DNA from: Rehmannia glutinosa
Lineage: Eukaryota > Streptophyta > Magnoliopsida > Lamiales > Orobanchaceae
Assembly (NCBI GenBank): GCA_016081115.2
Contig: CM071930.1
Location: forward strand, 25,497,641 to 25,561,640
Reading direction: 5' to 3'
DNA: 64,000 nt
Part shown: piece after piece, positions 23,222 through 34,914 of the stretch
Position numbering within the stretch: position 1 is the stretch's first letter
Layout of the letters: each line of letters starts with the position of its first letter
The notes under the pieces: model-generated
The model's input: only the letters and a program-made list of their open reading frames with translations
Databases searched by the model: none
Told to the model about the DNA's origin: nothing
Translations under genes and position numbers: made by a program

Positions 23222-25249
23222 TGTTCGCCTATATTTTTAGCTTAACCGCAAGTGTACGGTGTACGTTATCGAATAGGGTAGCAAGGTCGTATCCACGGAG
23301 ACTAATAAATTTATATGCTAAGTATTGATCCAAGATAGTCTTATTTTTATCTAGACGATCGAAATTTGATGATTGTTGTTTTGAGATTAAGGCAATTTAA
23401 ATTACTAAAACACAAGAAAAAGATAGCACAAATGAAAGAAGTATCAAGATGATATAATGGATTTCCGAGTTAAGGTTTCGATTAATAATCCTCTTGTTGT
23501 CCGGTTTAATCAAGCCACGTTATTATCAATATTCCTATAAGACGATCACAAAGCTATTTTATCATTCCTCTCGAGATGCATATAAAACGTAGATTGAAAT
23601 ACTTATGCTAGCATCTCTACTCAACATAAAGCATTCAACTCCCGAAAGCACAAAAGATCAAATATCCTCACAAATATTTACAAACCTCTCGATTCATGCA
23701 AATATTTGTGTCGAGTATTCAAGATCTAATATTGAAACTCATCTCTCGAATTATGAATCAATATATCGAACAAGTTAAATCATTGATCAAGTGATAAAAC
23801 AAGAATAAGCTCAAAATACTCAAATAGGCTTCAAGATAATAACTTCAACTAAGATTAAAACATCCAACAAGAGTTCATTAATCTACTTCCAAAACCCGAA
23901 AATCTCAAGAGTTTAGCTACACATGATTAAACAACTTATACACAAAGTGTTCAAAGTCATTACAAATGAAAATAAAAGATTGAAACTAAAAGAGAAGCAA
24001 GAAAACTTAGGAACGTCGACAATCTCTCGATATATCTCCGTTCTTCAAGCTCCGATGCAACCCGATTGTCTCCTTGATGTCTCCTTCCAAGAGTTGACTC
24101 TTGTCTTGTGTTGTAGATCCCAAAAATGCCAGAATATCCTTGTGTGCGCCCCCCAAAAAGCCTTTTTATACTTCCCATCATGTTTAGGGCTTAATCTTTG
24201 CAGATATGGGATTCAGTACGACGCACGGGTGGTGCGCCCACACACGGGTTACCCGTGCGCCACCTCTTTGGAATAACCCAACTCTCTGTAGGGCGCACGG
24301 GTGGTGCGTCGGAGCACGGCTACCCGTGCGCCACTCCGATGAAATAATCGACCTCTGCGGGGCGCACGGGTGGTGCACCCATGCATGGGCTACCCGTGCG
24401 CCATGTTGCGCTCAATATTCCTTATACGGGGGTGTACGGGTGGTGTCTTGAGGCACGCCCTACCCGTGTGCCCCTGTCTTTTAAAAAACGCTCAACTTTC
24501 GCTCTTTTAGGCTTCACTTTTCATATATCCACTCAATTCTCCATGTTTCCACTTTGCTTTCCTCGTATTCGTATTCAATTAGCTTCAAATATCATGAAAT
24601 TCCTACAAAATAAGCAGAGTGTAATATCTTTTCCACAAGGAGTGAATATGTAACATTTAACGCGAGTATATGCATGTTTACTCATCATTATAGCTCGAAA
24701 TACTCCTCAAAATACATGCAACACTCACGCCTATCAAAATCCCCCAAACTTAAATCGTTGACCGTCTAGATCAACAATATTTAGAACACGATAAAGCACA
24801 ACAGGAGATAAAGAAAAGCAGTAGCACATAGAGAATCCACAAGAAAATCCATATTGTTCGTCATGAATGCTGAATACAACTCAATCAAGCCTCAAATATC
24901 TAATCAAAGAACACGACTCAATTAAAACAAAGTGAAATGCTCTGAATCCAACTCTCAAAGTTAAGTGTATACTCTCATCTCACGAGGATATAGGACGTGT
25001 TTATGCTCAAATCAATTCGATGTCGCAAAATTACCATAGGCTTGCAATTCGTCTCATATCTCCGCCACGAGAGTGTATGCAATTTGTGAATCATAAAGGA
25101 CTTTCTCATTTGGTTGTAACGAAGGCTCTTTGGTTTAGGTAGGAAATTTTGGATAAAGTGACTCAAACTGGAGTGTATAGACCGATAAGCATATCAATCA
25201 TTTTCATTACAATCCCATATGCTACTCCAATCATCCCTCATTTTTATCA
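23222..25249 (-). repeat. Left (3') LTR of the Athila-like element
   Basis: 2028 bp, starting 'tgttcgcctatatttttagc' and ending '..catttttatca' on the plus strand. It is nearly identical to the copy at 31412-33476 outside the GC-rich array. Seen differences in the first 600 bp include cttaacc/cttcacc, actaaaa/actagaa, gaagta/gatgta and gtttcg/gtttca. Confidence 0.93.
24221..24475. repeat. Four-unit GC-rich hairpin array in the left LTR
   Basis: Four tandem units, about 69-71 bp apart, start near 24222, 24293, 24362 and 24432. Each opens with GCGCACGGGT (or a variant) and about 30 bp later has ACCCGTGCGC, its exact complement. In unit 2 the arms are 24293-24302 and 24322-24331 with a 19-nt loop. 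The rest of each unit is ordinary AT-rich spacer such as 'cgatgaaataatcgacc'. Confidence 0.9.
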
Positions 25250-25264
25250 ACTTCATTTATCTCC

Positions 25265-25405
25265 ATTTCCTTTTTTTTTTTTTTTTTTTTGAGAATCGCC
25301 TCCATTCACAATCCTTCGCCCCCCAAGTTTATCAACTTTTCAATCTTTTTCATTTGTGCATTTTCAACACTTCTATTTATTTATTTATTTATTTATTTAT
25401 TTTTC
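25265..25405. repeat. Poly-T tract and (ATTT)n microsatellite
   Basis: A run of about 22 T at 25268-25290 and an ATTT/TTTA array at about 25373-25404. On the minus strand these are A-rich tracts just upstream of the 3' LTR, beside the purine-rich 'ggaaatggagataaatgaag' that could be the polypurine tract. Confidence 0.75.
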
Positions 25406-26216
25406 AACTTCTTTCCTTCCTCTTTTTATTCCATTTAACCAAGTATGCCCAATTATCCTATTTTTCAATTTCCACTCATTCAACCTCATTCATTCCCCTT
25501 TTTCTCAACGTTATACACTCGAGTTTAAAGTGATGGATATATATTAAGATCAAGGGTTAAATTTTTTTTTTTTGGTTATCAAAGAAATAGGCTATAGGCT
25601 CAACTTGGCTAACTAGGAATTTTTAACATTTTTAGGTAGGCAAAGGGCTTGAAAGGCTAGCAAAGATGGCCTTTAATCACATTCACAATTCACATACACA
25701 AGTGGCCTTGACAGAGATACCCAAGCAAGTTCTAGAATTCTGACAACACGAATGATACCCTCAATCACAACAAGACTGCACAAGATATAAGCAGTAAAGG
25801 CTCAAAGCCACAGGCTTGTCAAAATGTAATTCAAAGCATCACACCAAGTTTTTCTTATTAACATGCTCAAAGTTATCTATTCAAGGCTCAATCAATTCAT
25901 AACTAACATCCAATCCCAACAATATGAATTCTCAATCAACACACAAACAACAAGTTGCAACATGCTTGGTCAACACACTCTCTAACCACTACTAAAGCAA
26001 TAGACGTGCTAAAGCTATAAACGTGCTCTAATGCAAATGCAACCTAGAATGCTCTAATGCAACTATATGAAAACAAAAAATGCATGATTTTTTTTTTGTA
26101 TCCACACTTTTCATGTATTAAAATGATATCTCTCCCCCCAAACTTGAATGAAATTATAGTGTCCTAAGGGGAAAAATAGAATTTCAATAACAAAAAGTGG
26201 GGATATACCTGAATCA

Positions 26217-27686
26217 TTACGGCGGCGGTGGTGGGAAGTGGCCTCGAGAAATATGCCACATTTGTAGCTGTTGGAGCACTTGCCACGTCTCCTCGGAACG
26301 CCGCTCAGATCGCTCGCTGAACGCGAGAAAATCAGCCCTATGTTGCCTCAAATCCTCTCCTTGCCGCCTCAACTCTTCTTCTTGCCGCCTCAAGTTCTCC
26401 CCAAACGCATAAAACATGTCTTGAAAATCGGTGCCGCGCTGGGGTCCTCCACTGTGAGAAGGACCGGGATGATATCCGCTTTGAGAATGTCGGGGGTAAT
26501 TGCCTCCGTGTGAGGACTCGGGTATATCATACCCAATTTGGGGGTGATGAGGTTCCATCCCCATGTCTCGGCCATGAAACGCATCCTCCTCCGCCACCAT
26601 ATCCTCCTCATCCAAGAAACCTTCAACTCTGCGACGCTTTCTTGCCTCTATAGCCTCGGTAATTCGGTTGTGTGCGTCAGAGTTCATTAGGAAGTTGGTG
26701 GTGTCCGTCAATGTCTCGACCGTGGTGTATGGCGGGTTAGGCAACGGAAATGAAGCACCTTTCTTTTGTAGAAGCACCAATCTGTTGTCTTCATTTGCTA
26801 TGAACTTCATATGGTGCAACGATGCCAAATTAACCCGAGTCTTTGCCGGGATAGGCTCAAGCATCGAAATCAACATTGAAATGCTTGGGCAATAGGGGTA
26901 ATGAGGCCCCTATAGAAATCATACCCCTTCCCGCCTTAGCTAACTGCTTCGATTTGTTCGGCAAAATTGACGGTGTTGTAGAGGGTGTTTGTAACCATAC
27001 ACCGGAGGAGATAAAGTTCCTTAGTCGTCATACCTCCAATGTTTTCTCGGGCGAACACGGAGGATGCGATCCACGCGTTGAATATACTTTAAAAAGCGGA
27101 TTCCGGATCCATGAGGCTTTGGCGGTTCGCGCGGCATACAACATCGGCCCCGTTTGTGGTGTTTCCACAAGCATTCTCCAGAAGTCGTATTGATCATAAT
27201 GAGGCATCGGGCGGGTACGAGCGTTTGTTGGGACCTCGAAAATGGTGTTCAATTGAGTCATAGACATTGTCTACGGACATTCCCAACTCGAAACTTTATC
27301 ATATACGGTTCAAAGGTCCCGCCTTGTTTGAGTACTTCCACGGTACTCAAGAACTCCAATGTATACTTTTTAAATGTCGGCCACTTTCGGCTCATGATGT
27401 TCGTCCATCCTACCTTGGCGAAAAGACGCCACACGTCCTCATGTATCCCCAAAGTTTGGGTACAATCATCGTCGGCGTAGCGAGATGGAGCTATTTGGCG
27501 ACCGATCAAGCGATTCCATCGCTTAAGATCATCGGCATTTGTCAACTTGACCCCATATGCCTCTGGACTGTTTTGGTCGACCTCCGGTGGTGCCACTTCG
27601 CATTGTGCCGTCCCGCATGCACGCTCTCCTTCCACCACTGGGGTTTTTCGCCGCTCGACCATGAAGAGTTTGTACCTGAAACGCAT
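26217..27686 (-). pseudogene. ATHILA ORF-1-like protein remnant
   Basis: Minus-strand frames 27686-27258, 27267-27028 and 26876-26217 form one broken protein. The first part (DLKRWNRLIGRQIAPSRYAD, LGIHEDVWRLFAKVGW, PTFKKYTLEFLSTVEV) and the second (ASWIRNPLFKVYS) match the ATHILA ORF-1 family found in Athila-type Gypsy elements. The third ends in a heptad-like arginine/glutamate helix (ENLRRQEEELRRQGEDLRQ) and a proline run. Role in the element is not established. Two frame changes separate the parts. It lies 3' of protease, where pol would normally come first. Confidence 0.6.
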
Positions 27687-27689
27687 TTC

Positions 27690-28630
27690 ATTAGCATCCC
27701 AATATCATCAATTGCAACAACAAAATAGGGGATTAAAGCTAACATATTGGGTGATGCAAATTCACATGCCCACGTTACTTTGATCGATCAACTACCCCAA
27801 ACAAGCAAAAATTATGGCCATTCTAGACAAATATTAGCTTAAACAATCATTGGCCATGCCTTATTCATCAACAATTCATCCTAAATCTCTTCAATTACAC
27901 AAGCCCACAAGGTGTTTGATAATTTGCCTCAAAGAATAATTCACATAATTCATAGCAAAAATATCAAAATAAGCACCTATAATGATCCCTAATACATAAT
28001 TAACAACGAATTCACAAGGAGAAACGGTGTTCTTACCGGAATTCTCTAAGTTAAACTCGAAGTAGATGACTTGAACCCTAGGTGCTTTTGCTCACAATTC
28101 TTCAAGCAAATTCGAATTCAATGTAAAGTGAAGTGCAATTGTGATGGGGGAGGGATTAAAAGGATGAATTTGAGTAGAATTTGCAAGAAATTTCGAAGGC
28201 AATGAAGTTGGGGTAGTGGGCGCGCGATTTGTGGGAGTTTTGGGAGAAGAAGATAGTTTAAAAACTGTCATATTTAAGCCTCTTCTGCAGGGCGCACGGG
28301 TGGTGCGTCGATCGCCACCCCGGCGAATTCCTCTACTCTCTGCAGGACGCACGGGTGGTGTGCCAACGCACGGACTACCCGTGCGCACCTGTACAGCAAT
28401 TTAGGTATAAATTTTTTTTTCTTGTTTTGTTTTTTAAATAAAAACACACAAAAATGCAACAAAAACACACAAATCACACTCATTAATAAAAACTCGCATA
28501 TCAAAGCACTCAAATCACACAAATTTTTTTTGAAACTAAACACACACAAAAAATGGAATTCACACGAAAAACCGTTGGATTGCCTCCCAACAAGCGCTAT
28601 ATTTAACGTCTTTATCTTGACGCCTTTTAA
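27690..28630. other. Non-coding internal spacer of the Athila-like element
   Basis: RT, RNase H and integrase would be expected between protease and the 3' ORF but are absent. The stretch holds AT-rich sequence plus two more GC-rich hairpin units. Confidence 0.6.
28290..28389. repeat. Two further GC-rich hairpin units inside the element
   Basis: Units beginning 'ggcgcacgggtggtgcgtcg' (28290) and 'ggacgcacgggtggtgtgcc' (about 28346), the second closing with 'ctacccgtgcgc'. They are the same family as the LTR arrays, preceded by the same 'ctctgca' phrase. Confidence 0.85.
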
Positions 28631-28636
28631 TTCCGA

Positions 28637-29446
28637 TTATGATCTTTGCGAAATGAGGCTTGTCACCTCATCGTGCAGTTTTGCATGCCAATCCCGCTCA
28701 CTTGGATTTACACCTCCCTTGATCATTACTAAAGGAGATTTTCCATGTTTGTCAACTATCCATGTGTTCTCCTCTTCATCGTGCGAATGGTACGTGCACG
28801 CTCTTGGTTCAACATCAGGCTTTTTGTGCATTTCCTTCTTCTTCATTGATAATCCCTGCATATTATCATTAGAATGCACACAATTATTCAAGCTATTAGC
28901 TTGAGTACAGGAATTAGCAATTGTTGTTGCTTTACAACCATTAAAATCATCATGTCTTTTCACATTCCGAAAAATGGAAAATGAAATACGCTCATCATCA
29001 ACTTGTAATGTAAGCTCCCCTTTCTTCACATCTATTAGTGCTTCCGCGGTTGCCAAAAATGGATGCCCAAGTATAAGAGGGGTGTCACAATCCTCATTCA
29101 TATCCAGACTAGAAAATCCACGGGAATATGAATTTATCGACTTTTATGAGCACATCTTCTAGTATCCCGTTGGATGTACGAGTGATCTATCCGCGAGTTG
29201 TAGGGTGACGGTGGATGGTCTCACTTCTACGAGTCCAAGCTTTCTGAGAACGGACAGCGGCATCAAATTGATACTAGATCCTAAATCACAAAGTACATTG
29301 TCAAAGAAAATATCGCCTATTGTACAAGGAATAGTGAAACTCCCCGGATCTTTCAGCTTTTGCGGTATTTTCCTTTGTATGAGTGCGCTACATTCTTCCG
29401 TCAGGTTGACAATCCCATTCTCTGCCCATTTGTTCTTGTTGGACAT
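28637..29446 (-). pseudogene. Athila-like aspartic protease domain
   Basis: Frames 29446-29159 and 29101-28637. The first has the retropepsin core CDLGSSINLMPLSVLRKLGL (catalytic Asp followed by Leu-Gly-Ser) and the flap-side LQLADRSLVHP. The second has TPLILGHPFLATAEALIDVK and GELTLQV, the second half of an Athila protease. A frame break lies near 29105-29160, so a single product is not made from this copy. Confidence 0.8.
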
Positions 29447-29554
29447 CGCTTCCCTAAAAACTTTGCATAATTTGGCATATGTTTCATTGCTTACGCAAAA
29501 GGAACATTAATGTGCAATTTTTAAACATGCCCACAAATTTAGCAAATTGATTAT

Positions 29555-31249
29555 TCAGATTAGTCTTGTGAAACAATCGGGAAAGGGAAGAGGAATATTA
29601 TTTTTCAAAATTAGAGTTAGGATACGATTCACGTTTCTTGGCTCTTTTTTTTTATCTATTTGTTGCTCGGTTCCTCCTTTAACTTTCATATTGCCTTGAG
29701 CGTCGTTTATCATTTCCACGAATTTGAATGGTAGGCTCGGCAACACACACGACCTGGTCGTGCATTGATACACGAGTCGCGTGCGTGATTACGACGCGTC
29801 ACACCAATATCGGCATTTTCAGACTCTTCATTCTCTTTTCCACCCCACACATGGATAGCATTGCAATGTTCCCTCGGGTTGACCTCCGTGTTGCTTGGAA
29901 ATTGACCCTTTTGATGTTGACTCCCCACAATTGCAGCCAATTGACCCATTTGAGTTTCCAGATTCTTTATTGAGCTTGTCACTTGTTGTTCTAACTTATC
30001 CATCCTAACGTCTTGCTTATCGAGACGGCTCCTCGTGTCATTCATGAAAGCATTAGATTGATTTATGAAGGAGGTGAGTGTATCTTCCAACGACGATTTG
30101 CCTCCTCCATTACCGCCTCCACTTGAAGCATTAAATCCCGGCGGAGGTTGTAACACATTCTTTGTATTTGCATAGGAAAAATTTTCATGATTTCTCAACC
30201 CTGGATGGTAGTGCGTTGGGTTTGAATTATTCTGGAAATTGCTTGAAATTCGGTTATTCACATAATTTACCTATTCCATCGGATATAGAAGAGCTTCACT
30301 ACCCGTGCTCGTTTGCTTCTCCCTGCCCCTTCAGAATACACTCAATTGAGTTGTCAAAGCCGCTACTTGTGCCAACAATGTTTTGATAGGTCCGAATTTG
30401 AGATTTCGGCTACTCGTTGTACATTGGATCTTTCGGATGGCCATTGGTAATCTGTTCATGGCCATTTTCTCAAGAAGATTTAAGGCATCTTGTGGAAACC
30501 TTGCCAACAATGCTCCTCCCATTGCGGCATCAACAAATGCCCTCGTTTGCCCCATTAAACCATTGTAAAAGAAACATAATTGTTGATCCTCCCGGAAAGC
30601 CGTGTTGTGGACATCTTCTTAACAAATCCCTAAATCTTTCCCAAGCCTCGTACAAAGGCTCGGAATCAAATTGTCGGAATTGAGTGATCTCACTTTTGAG
30701 CTGCAAAGTTTTGCTTGGTGGAAAGAATTTAAACAAAAACTTTTGGCTCTCGTCCCATGTGCTCACACTTCCTTGCATCAAAGTACCCAACCAATTTCTC
30801 GCCTTATCCCGTAAAGAGAATGGGAATAGGCGCAATCTTATGGCGTCATCTGAGACTCCGTTCATTTTGATCGTATTGCATATTTGGATAAAATGCGCAA
30901 GGTGAGAGTTAGGATCTTCGGTTGCAAACCCCCCAAACTGATTCTGTTGCACCATATTGATTAGTATCGGTTTGAGCTCGAAGTTGTTGGCATTGATAGG
31001 AATATGGGCAATACCACCGTAATTACGATTTGTTTGTGGTCGAAAGTAATCACGAATGGCTTGTTGTTGAACCGGTATCGGTAACTCGTTTCCACCATTG
31101 TTTGGCGGTATTGGTAACTCATTCAAATCCCCCATTATCGGATTGTGTTGTCTTTCAGCCCGTCTAGTGGTAGCACTGATTCTCCTCGCGAAAGCCTCAA
31201 CTTCCGGTATGAGCGGTATTAAGTCCCCCGCCTTAGAGCGCGTGTTCAT
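29555..31249 (-). pseudogene. Athila-like gag
   Basis: Starts MNTRSKAGDL at 31249. The retrotransposon gag domain follows: YGGIAHIPINANNFELKPIL, NMVQQNQFGG, AIRLRLFPFSLRDKARNWLG, FFPPSKTLQLKSEITQFRQF and EAWERFRDLLRRCPQHGFP. Frame shifts follow at about 30550 and 30330. The C-terminal part (30261-29710) has YHPGLRNHENFSY, NVLQPPPGFN, MGQLAAIVGSQHQKGQFPSN and EVNPREHCNAI, all usual for Athila gag. The product would form the particle that packages element RNA. The 5' 240 codons are intact; the rest is broken. Confidence 0.85.
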
Positions 31250-31387
31250 GCACTACCTGGACCAAACTAAAAGAAACAAGTCAAATAATGTGGAATTCAA
31301 GTCACACTAAAACAAAATAAATAAAAAAAATGTCTAAATTAAGAATAATTCTATCTATCGCAATATTAGCACCATAAATTGTATTAG

Positions 31388-31405
31388 TCCCCGGCAACGG
31401 CGCCA
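31388..31405 (-). promoter_or_regulatory. Primer binding site (tRNA-Asp type)
   Basis: On the minus strand, six bases inside the 5' LTR, reads TGGCGCCGTTGCCGGGGA. It is complementary to the 3' end of plant tRNA-Asp, the usual primer of Athila/Tat-type elements. It fixes the minus orientation of the element. Confidence 0.88.
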
Positions 31406-31411
31406 AAAACT

Positions 31412-33476
31412 TGTTCGCCTATATTTTTAGCTTCACCGCAAGTGTACGGTGTACGTTATCGAATAGGGTAGCAAGGTCGTATCCACGGAGACTAATAAAT
31501 TTATATGCTAAGTATTGATCCAAGATAGTCTTATTTTTATCTAGACGATCGAAATTTGATGATTGTTGTTTTGAGATTAAGGCAATTTAAATTACTAGAA
31601 CACAAGAAAAAGATAGCACAAATGAAAGATGTATCAAGATGATATAATGGATTTCCGAGTTAAGGTTTCAATTAATAATCCTCTTGTTGTCCGGTTTAAT
31701 CAAGCCACGTTATTATCAATATTCCTATAAGACGATCACAAAGCTATTTTATCCTCCCTCTCGAGATGCATATAAAACGTAGATTGAAATACTTATGCTA
31801 GCATCTCTACTCAACATAAAGCATTCAACTCCCGAGAGCACAAAAGATCAAATATCCTCACAAATATTTACAAACCTCTCGATTCATGCAAATATTTGTG
31901 TCGAGTATTCAAGATCTAATATTGAAACTCATCTCTCGAATTATGAATCAATATATCGAACAAGTTAAATCATTGATCAAGTGATAAAACAAGAATAAGC
32001 TCAAAATACTCAAATAGGCTTCAAGATAATAACTTCAACTAAGATTAAAACATCCAACAAGAGTTCATTAATCTACTTCCAAAACCCGAAAATCTCAAGA
32101 GTTTAGCTACACATGATTAAACAACTTATACACAAAGTGTTCAAAGTCATTACAAATGAAAATAAAAGATTGAAACTAAAAGAGAAGCAAGAAAACTTAG
32201 GAACGTCGACAATCTCTCGATATATCTCCGTTCTTCAAGCTCCGATGCAACCCGATTGTCTCCTTGATGTCTCCTTCCAAGAGTTGACTCTTGTCTTGTG
32301 TTATAGATTGTAGATCTTGAGTTGACTTTTGTCTTGTGTGTAGATCCAAAAATGCCAGAATATCCTTGTGTGCGCCCCCCAAAAGCCTTTTTATACTTCC
32401 CATCATGTTTAGGGCTTAATCTCATGACATGGGATTCAGTAAGAGACAAGACGGGTGGTGCACCCACGCACGGGTTACCCATGCGCCACCTCGCCGGAAT
32501 AACCCAACTCTCTAGGGCGCACGGGTGGTGCGTCGAGCACCTGACTACCCGTGCGCCACTCCGATGAAATAATCGACCCTCTGCGGGCGCACGGGTGGTG
32601 CGCCCATGCATGGGCTACCCTGCGCCATCTTTGCAGGCTCAATATTCTTTATATAGGGTGCACGGGTGGTGTCTTGAGGCACGCCCTACCCGTGTGCCCC
32701 CTGTCTTTTCCGTAAACGCTCAACTTTCGCTCTTTTAGGCTTCACTTTTCATATATCCACTCAATTCTCCATGTTTCCACTTTGCTTTCCTCGTATTCGT
32801 ATTCAATTAGCTTCAAATATCATGAAATTCCTACAAAATAAGCAGAGTGTAATATCTTTTCCACAAGGAGTGAATATGTAACATTTAACGCGAGTATATG
32901 CATGTTTACTCATCATTATAGCTCGAAATACTCCTCAAAATACATTCAAAACTCACGCCTATCAAAATCCCCCAAACTTAAACTGTTGACCATCCCGATC
33001 AACAATATTTAGAACACGATAAAGCACAACAGGGAGATAAAGAAAACAGCGCACACAGAGAATCCACAAGAAAATCCATATTGTTCGTCATGAATGCTGA
33101 ATACAACTCAATCAAGCCTCAAATATCTAATCAAAGAACACGACTCAATTAAAACAAAGTGAAATGCTCTGAATCCAACTCTCAAAGTTAAGTGTATACT
33201 CTCATCTCACGAGGATATAGGATGTGTTTATGCTCAAATCAATTCGATGTCGCAAAATTACCATAGGCTTGCAATTCGTCTCATATCTCCGCCACGAGAG
33301 TGTATGCAATTTGTGAATCATAAAGGACTTTCTCATTTGGTTGTAACGAACGCTCTTTGGTTTAGGTAGGAAATTTTGGATAAAGTGACTCAAACTGGAG
33401 TGTATAGACCGATGAGCATATCAATCATTTTCATTACAATCCCATATGCTACTCCAATCATCCCTCATCTTTATCA
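31412..33476 (-). repeat. Right (5') LTR of the Athila-like element
   Basis: 2065 bp, same ends as the left copy. It is longer mainly because of a short duplication near 32305-32345 ('gtagatcttgagttgacttt' phrase inserted) and small indels in the GC-rich array. Confidence 0.93.
32449..32701. repeat. Four-unit GC-rich hairpin array in the right LTR
   Basis: Counterpart of 24221-24475. Units begin near 32449, 32517, 32587 and 32658. Relative to the left LTR it shows clustered changes: the first arm is lost from unit 1, gtcggagcacggct became gtcgagcacctgact, and one C is missing from 'acccgtgcgc' in unit 3. Confidence 0.9.
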
Positions 33477-34005
33477 ACCCACCTAGGGCCTACGTACACT
33501 ATCACCCGGTATGTCCGAATTAGTTTACGAAAAGGAAAAAGTTTATTGATACCAAACAAATACAACCTTTACCTTGAAAAGCACCACACTCTTCTTACAA
33601 CACCAACTTAGAAGAGCACTACACTCTTCTCACCTCTATGAAGAGTACCAAACTCGTCAACACCTATGAATCAACCAAGTGTGTTCTTACCACAAGAACA
33701 CTCAACAAGTATATCTTGTTTTAGATGATTTTACAATTACAATCAAGATTACAATTTGGATGAAAAATATTACAACTCAAAAGTGCAAGTGTAATCAAGA
33801 ACGAAAGTCTATCAAGCTAAATATGAAAGTGAAGTGCTACTCTTAATACAACAAGAATATGAAATGAAGACTTAGAGAATTTTGTTGATTTTCTTGTTGT
33901 GTTTTGTAGATTGATGTGTTGTATTGATCCTTCAATTTCTTCATCTATTTATAGGAGAGCTTCAAGATTTGAACCGGAACTGTTTGTTTATCTTTTGTTG
34001 ATTTG
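33477..34005 (-). repeat. Copia-type LTR, probably the 5' LTR of the Sirevirus-like element
   Basis: On the minus strand this reads like a Copia LTR: a TATAAATA box at 33953-33946, a transcribed part with repeated 'aagagtgtagtgctcttc' phrases, and near the end 'gggtgatagtgtacgtaggc' (33515-33487), a familiar plant Copia R/U5 phrase. It lies on the expected side of the gag fragment cut at 23221. No second copy is in the window, so both ends are approximate and the assignment is inferred. Confidence 0.5.
33946..33953 (-). promoter_or_regulatory. TATA box of the Copia-type LTR
   Basis: TATAAATA on the minus strand, followed about 30 bases downstream by an A/C-rich transcript start region ('gatcaatacaacacatcaat'). 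Confidence 0.5.
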
Positions 34006-34254
34006 TTATTTTTTTTTTAAAATGGTTTATCAATTTTTTTTTACAAAAAAAATGAAAAAGACTTGGACTTAATATTCAATTGTACTTAGTATTAATAATA
34101 ATATTAGAGTGTCTAATACTATTAGAGTATAGAGGAATCAAACTTCACGAGTTCGCTTATAACATTTGGTTTAAAACATGTCTCATGTAGTTACGAATAT
34201 AAATATCAGAAAATAATAATTTAACATTTCTATTTTTACAAAAAAATAATAAAA

Positions 34255-34425
34255 ATCATTGGTTTGAACTTTGAAACCGGCGGTTTTAACTGCTGGTTCC
34301 ATCCACGGTTCTAACCATCAGTTCTATGGTTTTTGAGACCAAGGAACTGGAACTAAAATCAGCCTACACGGTTCTGATTTCGGTTTAGAATCCAGTTTTG
34401 GTTCCATTTGGTCACCCCTACTTGA
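34255..34425. repeat. hAT-type MITE right terminus rich in GGTTC/GAACC
   Basis: On the minus strand it starts TAGGGGTGACCAAATGGAAC and continues with many GAACC/GGTTC boxes, the pattern of Ac/Tam3-like MITE ends. The opposite end is not clear. Confidence 0.45.
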
Positions 34426-34914
34426 AACTTGAATCTTGACCATAAAATTTAAGAATTTTTTTTCTTTTACAAAAAAAAGTCAAAAAAATCATTGAGGCAC
34501 TATTTAGCTAGGTGGCTCATAAGAGAGAATTTCTAAGTAAAGTAATATCTTCATATTGATTTTTTTAGGGGTAAAGTAAGGAAGAGAACAAGAACATACA
34601 TACTCATATGAGTTCGAATCCAGGCTAATTGCCTTGAAATGATAAGCTTCTCTAGACTACCACTGAAAGCACAAATTCGACATTGGGAAAAGAAAATAGT
34701 ACAAGAGTCATTTTGGTATTTGTGTCATAAAGTATGTTAAAAGTTTTATCTTAAAAGAGTATAGAACTAAAATAATAAATCCTAAAAATATTTATTGTTC
34801 TCTATATCTATAAACTAAAATGAAGAGAAAAAAATGCTATAGTTATTACAAAATCGAGATATGAATTAATATTGCATCAATATGATTCATTAATTTTTAT
34901 CAAGCATATATTAA
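34426..34914. other. AT-rich spacer, nothing recognised
   Basis: No coding frame or repeat with family resemblance is visible. Confidence 0.4.

Larger units (their letters stand above)
23222..33476 (-). mobile_element. Athila-like Gypsy LTR retrotransposon lacking RT and integrase
   Basis: A 10,255-bp element. LTRs: 23222-25249 and 31412-33476, both TG..CA. It reads on the minus strand: 5' LTR at the right, primer site at 31405-31388, gag 31249 to about 29600, protease 29446-28637, ATHILA ORF-1-like region 27686-26217, then a purine-rich stretch before the left LTR. No RT, RNase H or integrase is present between protease and ORF-1. The flanks (cccgc left, accca right) are not a clean duplication. 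Confidence 0.88.

Noticed and set aside
24221..24475. CRISPR-like repeat-spacer pattern
   Set aside because: The units are palindromic tandem repeats within plant LTRs with related spacers, in a eukaryotic sequence; no Cas genes.
23217..33481. Target-site duplication for the Athila-like element (cccgc / cccac)
   Set aside because: It would require the LTR to end CAA and still has a mismatch; not accepted.
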